From the NCBI GenBank assembly GCA_900752195.1, contig CAADUJ010000012.1, positions 1-64,000 on the forward strand: a stretch of DNA of 64,000 nt, read 5' to 3'. Of the stretch, positions 53,382 to 62,817 are shown in pieces (within the stretch, counting starts at the first letter, position 1; every line of letters begins with the position of its first letter). This DNA is from an uncultured Negativicutes bacterium. GTDB taxonomy: Bacteria; Bacillota; Negativicutes; Veillonellales; Megasphaeraceae. A program made the position numbers and the translations under genes. The notes beneath the pieces are model-generated. The model had not been told where the DNA came from. It did not search any database and saw only the letters and a program-made list of their open reading frames with translations.

Positions 53382-54488
53382 TCAGACATTGAATCTGAAA
53401 TACGTTACATCACCATCTTGCATGATATAATCCTTGCCTTCCAAACGGACAAGGCCTTTTTCTTTTGCAGCTTGTTCACTGCCACAGGCAATGAGGTCAT
53501 CATACGATACGATTTCAGCGCGGATGAAGCCACGTTCGATATCGGTATGGATTTTTCCAGCAGCCTTTTGGGCTTTCGTACCGTTGACGATGGTCCAGGC
53601 ACGGACTTCATCAGAACCGGCGGTGAAGAAATTGATGAGTCCCAAAAGGGAGTAGCTTGCTTTAATAAGCTTATCAAGACCCGATTCAGGGAGACCTAAT
53701 TCTTCTAGGAAAACGGCAGCTTCGTCTTCAGGAAGCTCTGCGATTTCTGCTTCGATCTTTGCGGATACGGCAACGACCTGGGCCCCTTCTTGTGCAGCAA
53801 ACTCCTTTAATTCCTTTACGTGAGGATTAGAGTCGGGATTTGCGGCTTCATCTTCAGCGACGTTGGCAATGTAGATGATGGGCTTCAACGTCAATAAGTT
53901 GAGATCGTGAAGCAAGGGGAGCTCGTCTTTGGTAAGGTCGGCCTTGCGGGCAGCGTCACCATTTTCAAGGCATTTCAATACCTTTTCCAGAACGGCAAAT
54001 TCAGCTTTGGCATCTTTATCACCGCATTGGGCGACCTTGCGAATGCGATCAGCCCGTTTTTGCGTTGTGTCCAGATCAGCCAGGCACAATTCCGTATTGA
54101 TGACGTCTACGTCGCGCACTGGGTCAATTGAGCCCGATACGTGGGTGATGTTCGTGTCTTCAAAGCAGCGGACTACTTCAGCGATGGCGTCGGTTTCACG
54201 GATATGGCTGAGAAATTTGTTCCCTAGGCCTTCACCTTTAGAGGCACCAGCAACGAGTCCGGCAATGTCGACAAAACGGGTGACAGCCGGAATGGTGCGT
54301 TTTGGCTTGTACATATCAGTTAAGACTTGAATGCGGTTGTCCGGTACTTCGACGACACCTACATTCGGTTCGATTGTGCAGAAGGGATAATTGGCAGCTT
54401 CTGCGCCGGCCTTGGTAATAGCATTGAATAAGGTGCTCTTACCTACATTCGGCAGGCCGACGATACCGATTTCGAGATTGGTACTCAT
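53382..54488 (-). CDS. ychF: Redox-regulated OBG-type ATPase YchF
   Basis: The 368-residue protein has G1 GLPNVGKSTLF near residue 9, the DIAGLVAGASKGEGLGNKFL switch region near residue 74, a coiled-coil insertion and a C-terminal TGS domain. NVAED replaces the NKxD G4 motif (NVAEDEA), the known change that makes YchF ATP-specific. It binds ribosomes and modulates translation and the oxidative-stress response. It is downstream of dapL with 24 bases between them. Confidence 0.95.
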   Translation of the reverse strand: MSTNLEIGIVGLPNVGKSTLFNAITKAGAEAANYPFCTIEPNVGVVEVPDNRIQVLTDMYKPKRTIPAVTRFVDIAGLVAGASKGEGLGNKFLSHIRETDAIAEVVRCFEDTNITHVSGSIDPVRDVDVINTELCLADLDTTQKRADRIRKVAQCGDKDAKAEFAVLEKVLKCLENGDAARKADLTKDELPLLHDLNLLTLKPIIYIANVAEDEAANPDSNPHVKELKEFAAQEGAQVVAVSAKIEAEIAELPEDEAAVFLEELGLPESGLDKLIKASYSLLGLINFFTAGSDEVRAWTIVNGTKAQKAAGKIHTDIERGFIRAEIVSYDDLIACGSEQAAKEKGLVRLEGKDYIMQDGDVTYFRFNV

Positions 54489-54512
54489 GAATCGAGGATT
54501 CCTTTCTACTGG

Positions 54513-55754
54513 TTATTTTAGGATGTGCAATTCGGCTATGCGCGCAATGGCTTCTACCGTGTTTTCCCGCGTGCCGAATGCAGTCAATCGCAAATAGCCC
54601 TGGCCGTGGGGGCCAAAGCCGGAACCCGGCGTTGTGACAACATTGGCTTTTTCCAGAAGATAATCGAAGAATTCCCAGCTATCCATGCCGTTTGGCGTCT
54701 GGACCCAGGCATAAGGCGAGTCTGTACCGCCATAAACAGTGAATCCTGCTTTTATGAGACCGTCACGGATGATATGGGCATTTTCCATGTAGTAGTTGAC
54801 ATCGGCTAAGCACTGTTTCTGGCCTTCGTCACTGTAATAGGCTTCTGCAGCGCGTTGGATGATGTACGGCGTGCCGTTAAAGAATGTACATTGACGACGG
54901 TCATAAAGCGGGTTCAGCTCTACTGCTGTACCGTCTTTCTTATAGGCCTTCAAGGCATGGGGAACGACGACATAGGAACAACGCGTTCCAGTAAATCCAG
55001 CACATTTGGAATAGGAGCGTAATTCAATAGCCACTTCTTTGGCGCCTTCGATTTCATAAATCGAATGGGGAACATCCTTTTCCGTAATATACGTTTCGTA
55101 AGCCGAATCATAAATGAGGACGACTTTGTTTTCTTTGGCATAGTCAACCCATTTCTTCAATTCTTCTGTACTCATGGCAGTCCCTGTCGGGTTAGAAGGA
55201 CTGCACAAGTATACAAGATCTACCTTTTCTTTTGGCGGCTGTGCCTTGAAGCCGTTTTCTGGCGTGCACGGCAAATACACGACACCGTCATAAGTTCCAG
55301 TAGACTCATTGTATATACCAGTATGCCCCATCATGACGTTCGAGTCAAGGTATACGGGGTAAACTGGGTCGGCAACAGCGAATTTTAAATCGCTTCCGAA
55401 GATTTCCTGGATGCAGGCCACGTCGGTCTTGGCACCGTCGCTGATAAATACTTCATCCAATTCCAGATTGATTCCCCTTTTGTTGTAGTCACCTTTGATG
55501 ATGGCCTGGCGCAGGAATTCATAGCCCTGTTCGGGACCATAACCGCGGAAGGTTTCAGCCTTTCCCATTTCATCGACAGCCTTATGCATAGCTTCGATGA
55601 TAGCCGGTGCTAATGGCCGCGTTACGTCACCAATACCGAGACGGATGATCTTGGCATCAGGATGTGCCTTTGAATAGGCTTCTACTTTTTTTGCAACAGT
55701 AGCGAAAAGATAATTGCCTGGAAGTTTTAAATAATTTTCATTTACATGAGCCAT
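54513..55754 (-). CDS. dapL: LL-diaminopimelate aminotransferase
   Basis: The 413-residue class I aminotransferase starts HVNENYLKLPGNYLF and carries RLGIGDVTRPLAPAI near residue 39, SDGAKTD near residue 106, CSPSNPTGTAMS near residue 192, YDSAYE near residue 226 and the PLP Lys in SYSKCAGFTGTRCSYV near residue 257. DapL converts tetrahydrodipicolinate directly to LL-DAP for lysine and peptidoglycan, bypassing acyl intermediates. It is common in anaerobic Firmicutes. ATG at 55754 follows AAGGAGGGG. Confidence 0.95.
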   Translation of the reverse strand: MAHVNENYLKLPGNYLFATVAKKVEAYSKAHPDAKIIRLGIGDVTRPLAPAIIEAMHKAVDEMGKAETFRGYGPEQGYEFLRQAIIKGDYNKRGINLELDEVFISDGAKTDVACIQEIFGSDLKFAVADPVYPVYLDSNVMMGHTGIYNESTGTYDGVVYLPCTPENGFKAQPPKEKVDLVYLCSPSNPTGTAMSTEELKKWVDYAKENKVVLIYDSAYETYITEKDVPHSIYEIEGAKEVAIELRSYSKCAGFTGTRCSYVVVPHALKAYKKDGTAVELNPLYDRRQCTFFNGTPYIIQRAAEAYYSDEGQKQCLADVNYYMENAHIIRDGLIKAGFTVYGGTDSPYAWVQTPNGMDSWEFFDYLLEKANVVTTPGSGFGPHGQGYLRLTAFGTRENTVEAIARIAELHILK

Positions 55755-55957
55755 AATGTACCCCTCCTTACGATTATTGCTCTTTGCTATCAATGGAATA
55801 CTTTTTCATTCTACTACAATGACGATGGCCTTGAAAAGGTATGCAGACGCATTGTTTCATGATAAAATAAAATCGTAATAATTTATAAAATTGGAGTCTC
55901 CCAGAACCGCGGCCATGGCGGTCCTGCCGCTTCTTATATCGAAAGGGGCAAGTGACG

Positions 55958-56485
55958 ATGTATTATAGTGATAAAAAATGTCTCATTGCATATTTCAGCC
56001 ATAGAGGATACAACTATGCCAGCGGCAAAATCGTAGACCTTCCTGTCGGGAATACGCAGGTCGCAGCCGATTTTATCAGAGGGAACGTCGATGGGGATAT
56101 GTTTTTTATTGAACGACAGGAAAAATATCCCCGTTCCTATGAAGACGTCGTAGCGGAAGCTAAGAAGGAAAAACTCGACAATGCCCGCCCGTCTCTACGG
56201 TATGACTTAGATAGTATTGCGCCGTATGATGTCATTTTCTTAGGATATCCCAATTGGTGTGGCACGATGCCCATGGCTGTATGGACATTCCTGGAAAACC
56301 ATGACTTTACAGGAAAATGTATCAAACCGTTTTGCACCCACGAAGGCAGTGGCTTTGGACATAGCCTGGAAGATATTCGCAGCCTTGTGCCGACGGCGAC
56401 GTTAGGGAAGGGCATCATGATTTTGGGAACGACAGTCATGGATGCAGAAGGCGATATAAAAAGGTGGCTTTCAGCAGGTGATTGA
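55958..56485 (+). CDS. Flavodoxin-like protein
   Basis: The 175-residue protein has a flavodoxin fold with a FMN loop variant (YFSHRGYNYASGKIVDLPVGNTQ near residue 11, longer than T/S-x-T-G-x-T) and the second flavin loop GYPNWCGTMPMAVWTFLE near residue 84. The 'flavodoxin' members of this type act as small electron carriers or quinone reductases in anaerobes. ATG at 55958 is 9 bases after GGGG; GTG at 55952 is less likely. A short GC hairpin (ACCGC/GCGGT near 55905-55922) lies upstream. Confidence 0.8.
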   Translation: MYYSDKKCLIAYFSHRGYNYASGKIVDLPVGNTQVAADFIRGNVDGDMFFIERQEKYPRSYEDVVAEAKKEKLDNARPSLRYDLDSIAPYDVIFLGYPNWCGTMPMAVWTFLENHDFTGKCIKPFCTHEGSGFGHSLEDIRSLVPTATLGKGIMILGTTVMDAEGDIKRWLSAGD

Positions 56486-56514
56486 TGAGAGGCCTATACG
56501 ATAAAATCGGATAA

Positions 56515-56561
56515 AAAACGGAACTCTACTGAGCGTATTGCGTTCAGTAGAGTTCCGTTTT
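56515..56561. terminator. Bidirectional terminator after flavodoxin-like gene
   Basis: Eighteen perfect base pairs (56515-56532 with 56544-56561) with A-run and T-run ends serve the convergent flavodoxin and MacB-type permease genes. Confidence 0.85.
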
Positions 56562-56625
56562 GTTAGGGTTACTGAATTTTGAATCGGTCTATCTTCACCT
56601 GTACACGAAGCAACGTATCTGCGTA

Positions 56626-57843
56626 CTATTCGTAGCGCAACGCTTCGATAGGATCAAGGCGTGCCGCTTTCCGCGCCGGATATAGGCCGAAAAAAAGACC
56701 GATGCCGACAGAAAAGGAAAAGGAAATGACAATAGGAAATACCGTAATATAGGTTGTAAAGGTCGATACTTTTGATACGAGAAGGGCCGATCCGACGCCG
56801 AACAGGATTCCCAGGACGCCTCCGACGACACCGATGATGACAGCTTCGATGAGAAATTGAAGCATAATATCCTTGAAGGTGGCTCCCAGGGCCTTGCGAA
56901 TACCAATTTCACGAGTACGTTCCGTAACGGAGACCATCATGATATTCATGATACCCAGACCGCCGACGAGAAGGGAAATGGCCGCAATACTTCCCAGGAA
57001 GAGGGTCAGCATGGTTGTCGTATTATTAACGGTTTCCAAAAGACTCGTCAAGTTTCGTACCGTGAAATCATCGTCTTGTCCCGTCCGGATGCGGTGACGC
57101 TGTCGCAAGAGCGATTCAACCTGTTCCTGGACAAGATCCATCTTTGATGAATCGGATACCTGAATGTTGATAGAGCGGATATACGTGATTCCCATCAATC
57201 GTTCCTGCGCCGTTGTCAGGGGGATGATGACGACGTCATCCTGGTCATTCCCCATAGAGGACTGCCCCTTGCTTTCGAGGACTCCAATAACTCGGAACGG
57301 CTGGTTGCCGATACGAATGTTCTTGCCAACGGGATTTGTCGTATCAAACAAGTTCGATGCGACTGTTGAACCGATGACGGCGACACGGTTGCGGCTGTTT
57401 ATATCAGATGCCGTAATAAAAGAACCGGATGTGACGGAAAGTGAACGGATTTTCAAGTATTCCGGTGTTACGCCGTAGACGGAAGAATTCCAGTTTTCAT
57501 TGCCATAGACAATCTGATAGCTGCTGTTGACTGTCGGTGACACATAATCGATGTTTTTGATTTTCTTTTTTATTGCTTCAGCATCGTCCAGCTTGAGCTT
57601 TTGGCTGGATCCGGCTGCTGAACGGACGCCACCTTTGTTTGCCGAGCCAGGTGTGACGATGAGCATGTTACTGCCGAGACTGGCAATGGAGTTCGTAATA
57701 TTCTGGCGTACGCCCATACCGATGGAGACCATGACGATGACGGCACCGACGCCGATGATGATGCCCAGCATGGTGAGAATCGTACGCATCTTATTGGACA
57801 ATAGGGACGTAAATGCTATGGCGATGGATTCTTTAAATAACAT
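56626..57843 (-). CDS. MacB-type ABC transporter permease
   Basis: The 405-residue protein has one helix at the N-terminus (RTILTMLGIIIGVGAVIVMVSIG near residues 20-42), a large extracytoplasmic MacB domain (residues about 45-270) and three C-terminal helices (FtsX domain, VGGLGIMNIMMVSVTERTREIGIRKALGAT near residue 295). It is the membrane half of a tripartite-type efflux pump. It overlaps the ATPase gene by 11 bases, and GGGGTGG lies just before its ATG. Confidence 0.9.
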   Translation of the reverse strand: MLFKESIAIAFTSLLSNKMRTILTMLGIIIGVGAVIVMVSIGMGVRQNITNSIASLGSNMLIVTPGSANKGGVRSAAGSSQKLKLDDAEAIKKKIKNIDYVSPTVNSSYQIVYGNENWNSSVYGVTPEYLKIRSLSVTSGSFITASDINSRNRVAVIGSTVASNLFDTTNPVGKNIRIGNQPFRVIGVLESKGQSSMGNDQDDVVIIPLTTAQERLMGITYIRSINIQVSDSSKMDLVQEQVESLLRQRHRIRTGQDDDFTVRNLTSLLETVNNTTTMLTLFLGSIAAISLLVGGLGIMNIMMVSVTERTREIGIRKALGATFKDIMLQFLIEAVIIGVVGGVLGILFGVGSALLVSKVSTFTTYITVFPIVISFSFSVGIGLFFGLYPARKAARLDPIEALRYE

Positions 57844-58540
57844 CCATAACCACCCCTTTCCCAGCATCCTTCGTGATTATGCCATCGCTTAAAAGAAGCT
57901 GTCGGCTGGCACAAGCTGCAATATCTGGTTCGTGCGTAACGAGGATGATCGTTTTCTGTTGTTCGTGAAGTTCTTCAAAAAGAGCCATAATATCACGCGT
58001 TGATTTCGTATCTAAGTTGCCTGTTGGTTCATCAGCCATGATGATATGGGGATTGTTGACGAGCGCTCTGGCAATGGCAACACGCTGACGCTGGCCGCCG
58101 GAAAGCTCGTTGGGCTTGTGGTCGGCCCAGGTCCTGAGACCAACGGCATCGAGCTTTTCCAAGGCCCGGTGCGTTCGTTCCTTGCGGGATACACCTGCGT
58201 AGACGAGCGGCAGAGCTACGTTGTCCAGGGCGGAAATGCGGGACAGGAGATTAAAGTTCTGGAAGACGAAGCCAATGTGCTTGTTACGGACGACGGCTAA
58301 CTCATCATCGGATAGATGAGCGACTTCTTTGCCATCAAGCTTGTACGAGCCCGTCGTAGGCCGATCCAGGCAACCGAGGATATTCATGAGCGTCGATTTA
58401 CCAGAACCTGATGGTCCCATGAGAGCAGCGAATTCGCCTTCCCTGATGGTCAGCGTAATCCCTGCAAGAGCGGCAAAATCTTCGCCGCCAATATGGTATA
58501 TTTTCTTTATATCCCGCAATTCAATCAATGATTCATTCAT
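57833..58540 (-). CDS. MacB-type ABC transporter ATPase
   Basis: The 235-residue ATPase has Walker A GPSGSGKST near residue 42, Q-loop FVFQNFNL, signature LSGGQRQRVAIARAL near residue 142, Walker B IIMADEPTGNLD near residue 163 and VTHEPD. It is a separate polypeptide, as in most Firmicutes, whereas E. coli MacB is fused. ATG at 58540 follows AAGGAG. It lies 36 bases after the adaptor gene. Confidence 0.93.
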   Translation of the reverse strand: MNESLIELRDIKKIYHIGGEDFAALAGITLTIREGEFAALMGPSGSGKSTLMNILGCLDRPTTGSYKLDGKEVAHLSDDELAVVRNKHIGFVFQNFNLLSRISALDNVALPLVYAGVSRKERTHRALEKLDAVGLRTWADHKPNELSGGQRQRVAIARALVNNPHIIMADEPTGNLDTKSTRDIMALFEELHEQQKTIILVTHEPDIAACASRQLLLSDGIITKDAGKGVVMDVI

Positions 58541-58576
58541 AAGGATAACTCCTTTTCCATCACTAGAGCCCAAACC

Positions 58577-59716
58577 TTACATTGGCGGCGGTCCCTGACG
58601 GCTGTTGCTCTTATTCTGGGTCGTCGTAGTGCTCTTGGAAGCGGTATAGGAAATGGACACGGTGTCACCTTCTGTAAGGCCGCTTAGGATTTCGACGTAA
58701 TCGTCACTGTAAATACCTGTTGTGACAGGTATTTCTTCGGTCTTTCCTCCCTCGGTGACACGAAGTACATAAGAACCCTTGTCATTGGTCTTCAAAGCCG
58801 CAATAGGCACGACGAGGGCATTTTCTTTTTCCGACGTGATGATGTCGACGCGGGCTGTCATACCAAGAAGCAGGACGTCGTCGGGATCATCTACGTCAAG
58901 AGTAACATAGTAGTAGATGACGCTCGATGATGAAGACGAAGAGGACGAAGACGATGTGCTTGTACCGTTAATATCCCAGGTATTGCTCGTATCGGTCTGG
59001 GATATTTTCGATACATGGGCAGTAAAGGTTTTATCGGTAAAGGTATCAACGGTGAATGTCGCATCTTGTCCAATCTTGATCTTACCGATATCCGTTTCGT
59101 CGACTTTGGCAAGAATCTGTTTTTTTGTCGTGTCGGCTATGCGCATGATGACTGTCGGATTGCTGTTGCCCTGTACGGCCATGGTACCTACTGGCTTGGG
59201 ATCACCGACGACGACGCCGGACATGGGGGCCGTAATCGTCGTTTCAGCCAGGTCCGACTCAGCAGCCGATAACGTCGATACGGCTGTGTTGTATTCGTAT
59301 TCAGCGTTATCCATGGCCTGTTTTGTGCCGGCACCTTGTTCGTAGAGCATCTTATAGCGCTCGTAATCAAGCTTCGTATTCGTTACTTTATACTGGGCTT
59401 GATCGTATTTTGCCTGGTAATCCTTCCCATCTAAGGTCGCAACCGTCTGGCCTGCTTCGACGCGGTCATTTTCTTTGACGAGTACGCTGCTGATGCGGGC
59501 CGTGATTTTTGGCGACACTTCAACGGAATCGGTCGGGCTGATCGTACCTGTTGCAGATACGGTAGATTTCAGATTTTGTCGTTCCACTTGCGCCGTTTCA
59601 ATAGAAGTGGACTGTTTTGTAGTTTCCTGATGATGGTAATAGGCATAGACGCCACCTGCTATGATGACGATGACCATGCCTGCGATGATTGCTTTTATCC
59701 GTTTTGTAATTTTCAT
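58577..59716 (-). CDS. MacA-type periplasmic adaptor (HlyD/RND fold)
   Basis: The 379-residue protein has an N-terminal membrane anchor (residues 8-28), a lipoyl half-motif (VKENDRVEAGQTVATLDG near residue 74), a short helical hairpin, the second lipoyl half (TITAPMSGVVVG near residue 163), and beta-barrel domains. An unusual tract of ten or more serines interrupts the beta region near residue 260. It links the MacB-type permease to an outer channel. No TolC-like gene adjoins it. ATG at 59716 is used. Confidence 0.88.
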   Translation of the reverse strand: MKITKRIKAIIAGMVIVIIAGGVYAYYHHQETTKQSTSIETAQVERQNLKSTVSATGTISPTDSVEVSPKITARISSVLVKENDRVEAGQTVATLDGKDYQAKYDQAQYKVTNTKLDYERYKMLYEQGAGTKQAMDNAEYEYNTAVSTLSAAESDLAETTITAPMSGVVVGDPKPVGTMAVQGNSNPTVIMRIADTTKKQILAKVDETDIGKIKIGQDATFTVDTFTDKTFTAHVSKISQTDTSNTWDINGTSTSSSSSSSSSSSVIYYYVTLDVDDPDDVLLLGMTARVDIITSEKENALVVPIAALKTNDKGSYVLRVTEGGKTEEIPVTTGIYSDDYVEILSGLTEGDTVSISYTASKSTTTTQNKSNSRQGPPPM

Positions 59717-59883
59717 GATATTCACCTGTGGATGTATAATTTTATCTGTCAGAATGAGGATTAGATTAAATTCTTATTCAGTATATCATAGAAGATAGAA
59801 CCATAAAAGGCGATACCCCCTGGAAAGGCCTATATTATACAAAACTGTAACAAAGGGGAGTTTTTTTGCAGATTCTTTTGGAG

Positions 59884-59906
59884 TATACTGGTCATATACC
59901 AGTATA
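59884..59906 (+). promoter_or_regulatory. Perfect 9-bp inverted repeat before the tannase-like gene
   Basis: TATACTGGT at 59884-59892 and ACCAGTATA at 59898-59906 flank five bases and end just before GGAGG. TATACT could serve as the -10 element, so a repressor bound here would block initiation. The regulator is unknown. Confidence 0.55.
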
Positions 59907-59919
59907 GGAGGTATAAAAC

Positions 59920-61644
59920 ATGAAATCATATATAGCAGCGACAACCGTTGCGTTTTTGCTTACGGCGACGACGGCGCTGGCAGCAAATGCAGAACAGAAA
60001 GAATTGGAACCGAAAGCTGTGCAAACGGCAACCGTAGATTCGACAAATGCGACTGTACAAGAGGCAGGGACGACGAAAAAAAGGATATATCCCCTTCATC
60101 TTGATAAGAACGACTATACACTGGATACTATGAAGTACCAAGGAGAATCTGTCGCGTTTCGGTCGTATGAACATAACGTATATGTCCAATACCCAGTAGA
60201 TGAAACGTACCAGTCCATGAATATCTATGTGCCGGAAGGGTATTACGAAGGAAAGACGATCCATGGATTTACGGCTGAGACGGCACCTATATTCCTTCCC
60301 AATACCATAGGTGGCTATATGCCGGGAAAGGCTGGAGAACCTCTTGAAAAAGACGATAGAACGGGGGGTCCCAATGCTATTCTGGCTGCCCTTGCCCATG
60401 GCTATGTCGTAGCGGCTCCAGGCGCACGAGGCAGGACGAACGTTGATGCGAATGGTACGTATACAGGCAAAGCACCTGCTTGTATCGTCGATATGAAGGC
60501 GGCTGTTCGTTATTTGCGCTACAACAAAGACGTCATTCCCGGTGATATGGATAAGATTGTGACTAATGGTACGAGTGCTGGTGGTGCCGTATCGGCTCTT
60601 ATGGGCGCTACGGGAAACAACAAGGACTATGAACCGTATCTGCGCGCTTCAGGAGCCGCAGAGGAACGAGATGATGTGTTTGCATCCAGCGTCTATTGCC
60701 CCATTACGGACCTGGAACATGCCGATATGGCCTATGAATGGATGTTTTCACACGTTCACAAGTATTATGGGCACCAGAATATAGCTCCCATGACGGGGAC
60801 ACTCACCGTTGGCAGTGAAACCGTAGCGCTCGGTCCAGGACCGGTCATAGCAGATCCTCATAGTACTGATGAAAATAAGAAGAACATGATCGTCATGAAT
60901 CGTCCAGATAATGCACCTATAGAAGGAAAAGAAGCTGTCAATCTGACAGAACAACAGGTGTATTTGTCTCAAAAGTTAAAGAAAGCCTTTTCTGGGTATG
61001 TGAATGACTTGAAACTTGTCGATGAAAACCAGAAGAAATTGAAACTCAATAAAAAAGGCGATGGGACATTTAAAGAGTACATTGCGTCACTGTATAAGGC
61101 ATCGGCTCAGGCGGCTATCGATAAAGGCGAAGACCTGTCGAACGTAGACTGGGTCCATGTCCAGAATAGACATGTCACTGGTGTAGACCTTGCAGCCTAT
61201 GCGAACGATGTAACGCGCCTAAAAGGCGTTCCCGCCTTCGATGACCTGGGCCTTGAAAGCGGTGAAAACGAAGAATTTGGTACGGCAAAAATCAAGAGCC
61301 GCCATTTTACGGACATAGGAGAAAAATTCAGTACCGTCCACGTAAAAGGCCAGGCCGACAGCCATGTCATCGCCATGATGAATCCTCTTCATTATATTGG
61401 AAAGAAAGGAACAACTACGGCAAGATACTGGCGTATCCGGCATGGCAGTACTGACCGTGATACGACACTTGCAGTACCTGCTATTTTAGCACTGAAATTA
61501 AAACAGGATGGTTGTCACGTTGACTTTGCCGTTCCATGGAACCAGGGACATGGAGGCGATTATGATGTAGATGAGTTATTTGCATGGATTGATAGAATCG
61601 CTGGTCCACAGACTGACAATGGAAAAACGAAGACTTTGAAGTAA
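59920..61644 (+). CDS. Secreted alpha/beta hydrolase, tannase/feruloyl-esterase-like (subtype B)
   Basis: The 574-residue protein has a cleavable signal peptide (ATTALA-A near residue 21) and an alpha/beta hydrolase core. The nucleophile motif NGTSAGGAVS is near residue 216 with Ser near 219, an acid residue lies in the second half, and the catalytic His is in NQGHGGDYD near residue 544. A large lid insertion (residues about 260-470) fits subtype B tannases, which cleave gallate esters. Simple feruloyl esters are an alternative substrate. GGAGG is 8 bases before the ATG. It is monocistronic. Confidence 0.82.
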   Translation: MKSYIAATTVAFLLTATTALAANAEQKELEPKAVQTATVDSTNATVQEAGTTKKRIYPLHLDKNDYTLDTMKYQGESVAFRSYEHNVYVQYPVDETYQSMNIYVPEGYYEGKTIHGFTAETAPIFLPNTIGGYMPGKAGEPLEKDDRTGGPNAILAALAHGYVVAAPGARGRTNVDANGTYTGKAPACIVDMKAAVRYLRYNKDVIPGDMDKIVTNGTSAGGAVSALMGATGNNKDYEPYLRASGAAEERDDVFASSVYCPITDLEHADMAYEWMFSHVHKYYGHQNIAPMTGTLTVGSETVALGPGPVIADPHSTDENKKNMIVMNRPDNAPIEGKEAVNLTEQQVYLSQKLKKAFSGYVNDLKLVDENQKKLKLNKKGDGTFKEYIASLYKASAQAAIDKGEDLSNVDWVHVQNRHVTGVDLAAYANDVTRLKGVPAFDDLGLESGENEEFGTAKIKSRHFTDIGEKFSTVHVKGQADSHVIAMMNPLHYIGKKGTTTARYWRIRHGSTDRDTTLAVPAILALKLKQDGCHVDFAVPWNQGHGGDYDVDELFAWIDRIAGPQTDNGKTKTLK

Positions 61645-61681
61645 GCTTTCTTGACGAATAATCTATACCTATTATGCATAC

Positions 61682-61734
61682 ACAGCTATTTTTTTCTGTT
61701 GGATTTACAACGGAAAAAAATAGCTGTTTTTGTT
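61682..61734 (+). terminator. Terminator after tannase-like gene
   Basis: ACAGCTATTTTTTTC and GAAAAAAATAGCTGT form a long stem with inner GTTG/CAAC pairing, then TTTTTG. Confidence 0.8.
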
Positions 61735-61741
61735 AACATGA

Positions 61742-61769
61742 TTGTACAAAAGTATTACATACTTATCTA
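61742..61769 (+). promoter_or_regulatory. Possible promoter/operator of asr operon
   Basis: TTGTAC (61742-61747) and TATCTA (61764-61769) are spaced by 16 bases. Between them AAGTAT-TAC-ATACTT (61750-61764) is a perfect palindrome, in the position of an operator. Confidence 0.4.
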
Positions 61770-61798
61770 ATTTTTGCGCTAAGAAAGAAGGTTGAATC

Positions 61799-62817
61799 AT
61801 GGGGTATGCACTCGATAACAAAGCCTTTGCGTCAGTATGTTCCCAATGGTCCAAAACACACGATATTTATGGACCCATGGTATTTGAAGGGACAGGACGT
61901 TTTTCCGAAACCGATGTTGTCCGATATGGTAAAGTAACGGATCCGTCGCAACTTGTTTGGAATGCTCAATCGGATTATTCGTTTAAGGATATTTTGACGC
62001 CGATTTGTCAGGTCTTGTTTTACTTTACGGAACATAGTGTACAAGAAGCTGAATTGTCGGAACGCGGTGTTATCGTCTTTTTACGCAGCTGCGATCTTCA
62101 TGCTGTAAAGCGGTTGGATTATATGTTCCTTCAACACGGACCGGAAGATTACTATTACAAACAGGCCCGTGACCGCATCAAATTCGTCCTCATCGGTTGT
62201 GATCATAGTTTTGAAGAATGCTTCTGTGTATCTATGGGCACCAATAAAAGCGATAATTACGATTGTGCTATCAATGTCAGGGAAGGCTCCTTTGAAGTCG
62301 ATTGCAAAGATGAATTTTTAGGGAAGGCTCTTCAGGAATACGGAACGGAAATCGGAGTAGTTACACCGGATTCCGTTACAGAAGACCCGATTCCCGTCCA
62401 TATTCCAGAAACCTTACGTCTGAAGTGGCTAAATCGTCTATTTGGGATGAATACGACAAACGTTGTATCAACTGCGGCCGGTGTACTCTTGTTTGTCCTT
62501 CCTGTACATGCTGGTCCATGCAGGATATTTTCTATACGGAAAATGGCAATGCCGGTGAACGGCGCCGCATACAGACGAGCTGCATGTTCAACGATTATAC
62601 TGTCGTAGCCGGCGGTGGACGATTCCGTCAGAAACCAGGTGAGCGGATGCGTTTCAAGGTCCTCCATAAGGTATTGGAATTCAAGAAAGGCGCTGGCTAT
62701 AATATGTGCGTTGGCTGTGGCCGGTGTGATGCTATTTGTCCGGAATATATTTCTATTAAGCATTGCATCAACGAAAAATTACCGCAAGGCATGAAGGAGG
62801 TCGAAGCAAATGGCTGA
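61799..62817 (+). pseudogene. asrA: Anaerobic sulfite reductase subunit A, split by a one-base frameshift
   Basis: AsrA carries electrons to the sulfite reductase through two [4Fe-4S] clusters. The N-terminal 205 or so residues (to about 62420) read in one frame: SCDLHAVKRLDYM and the C-x-x-x-C-x-C zone GCDHSFEECFC. The C-terminal half (62425-62817) reads in another frame and holds CINCGRCTLVCPSC and CVGCGRCDAICP. The frames meet near 62417-62425: adding one base after CG at 62418 joins RLK-type and SEVAKSSIWDEYD text smoothly. The first frame otherwise ends in non-matching sequence at 62608. A single missing base, from sequencing or mutation, is the simplest reading. asrB starts inside its end, as in intact operons. 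Confidence 0.85.

Noticed and set aside
62410..62450. Programmed frameshift in asrA
   Set aside because: No X-XXY-YYZ heptamer in the overlap of the two frames; AsrA is not known to need one.
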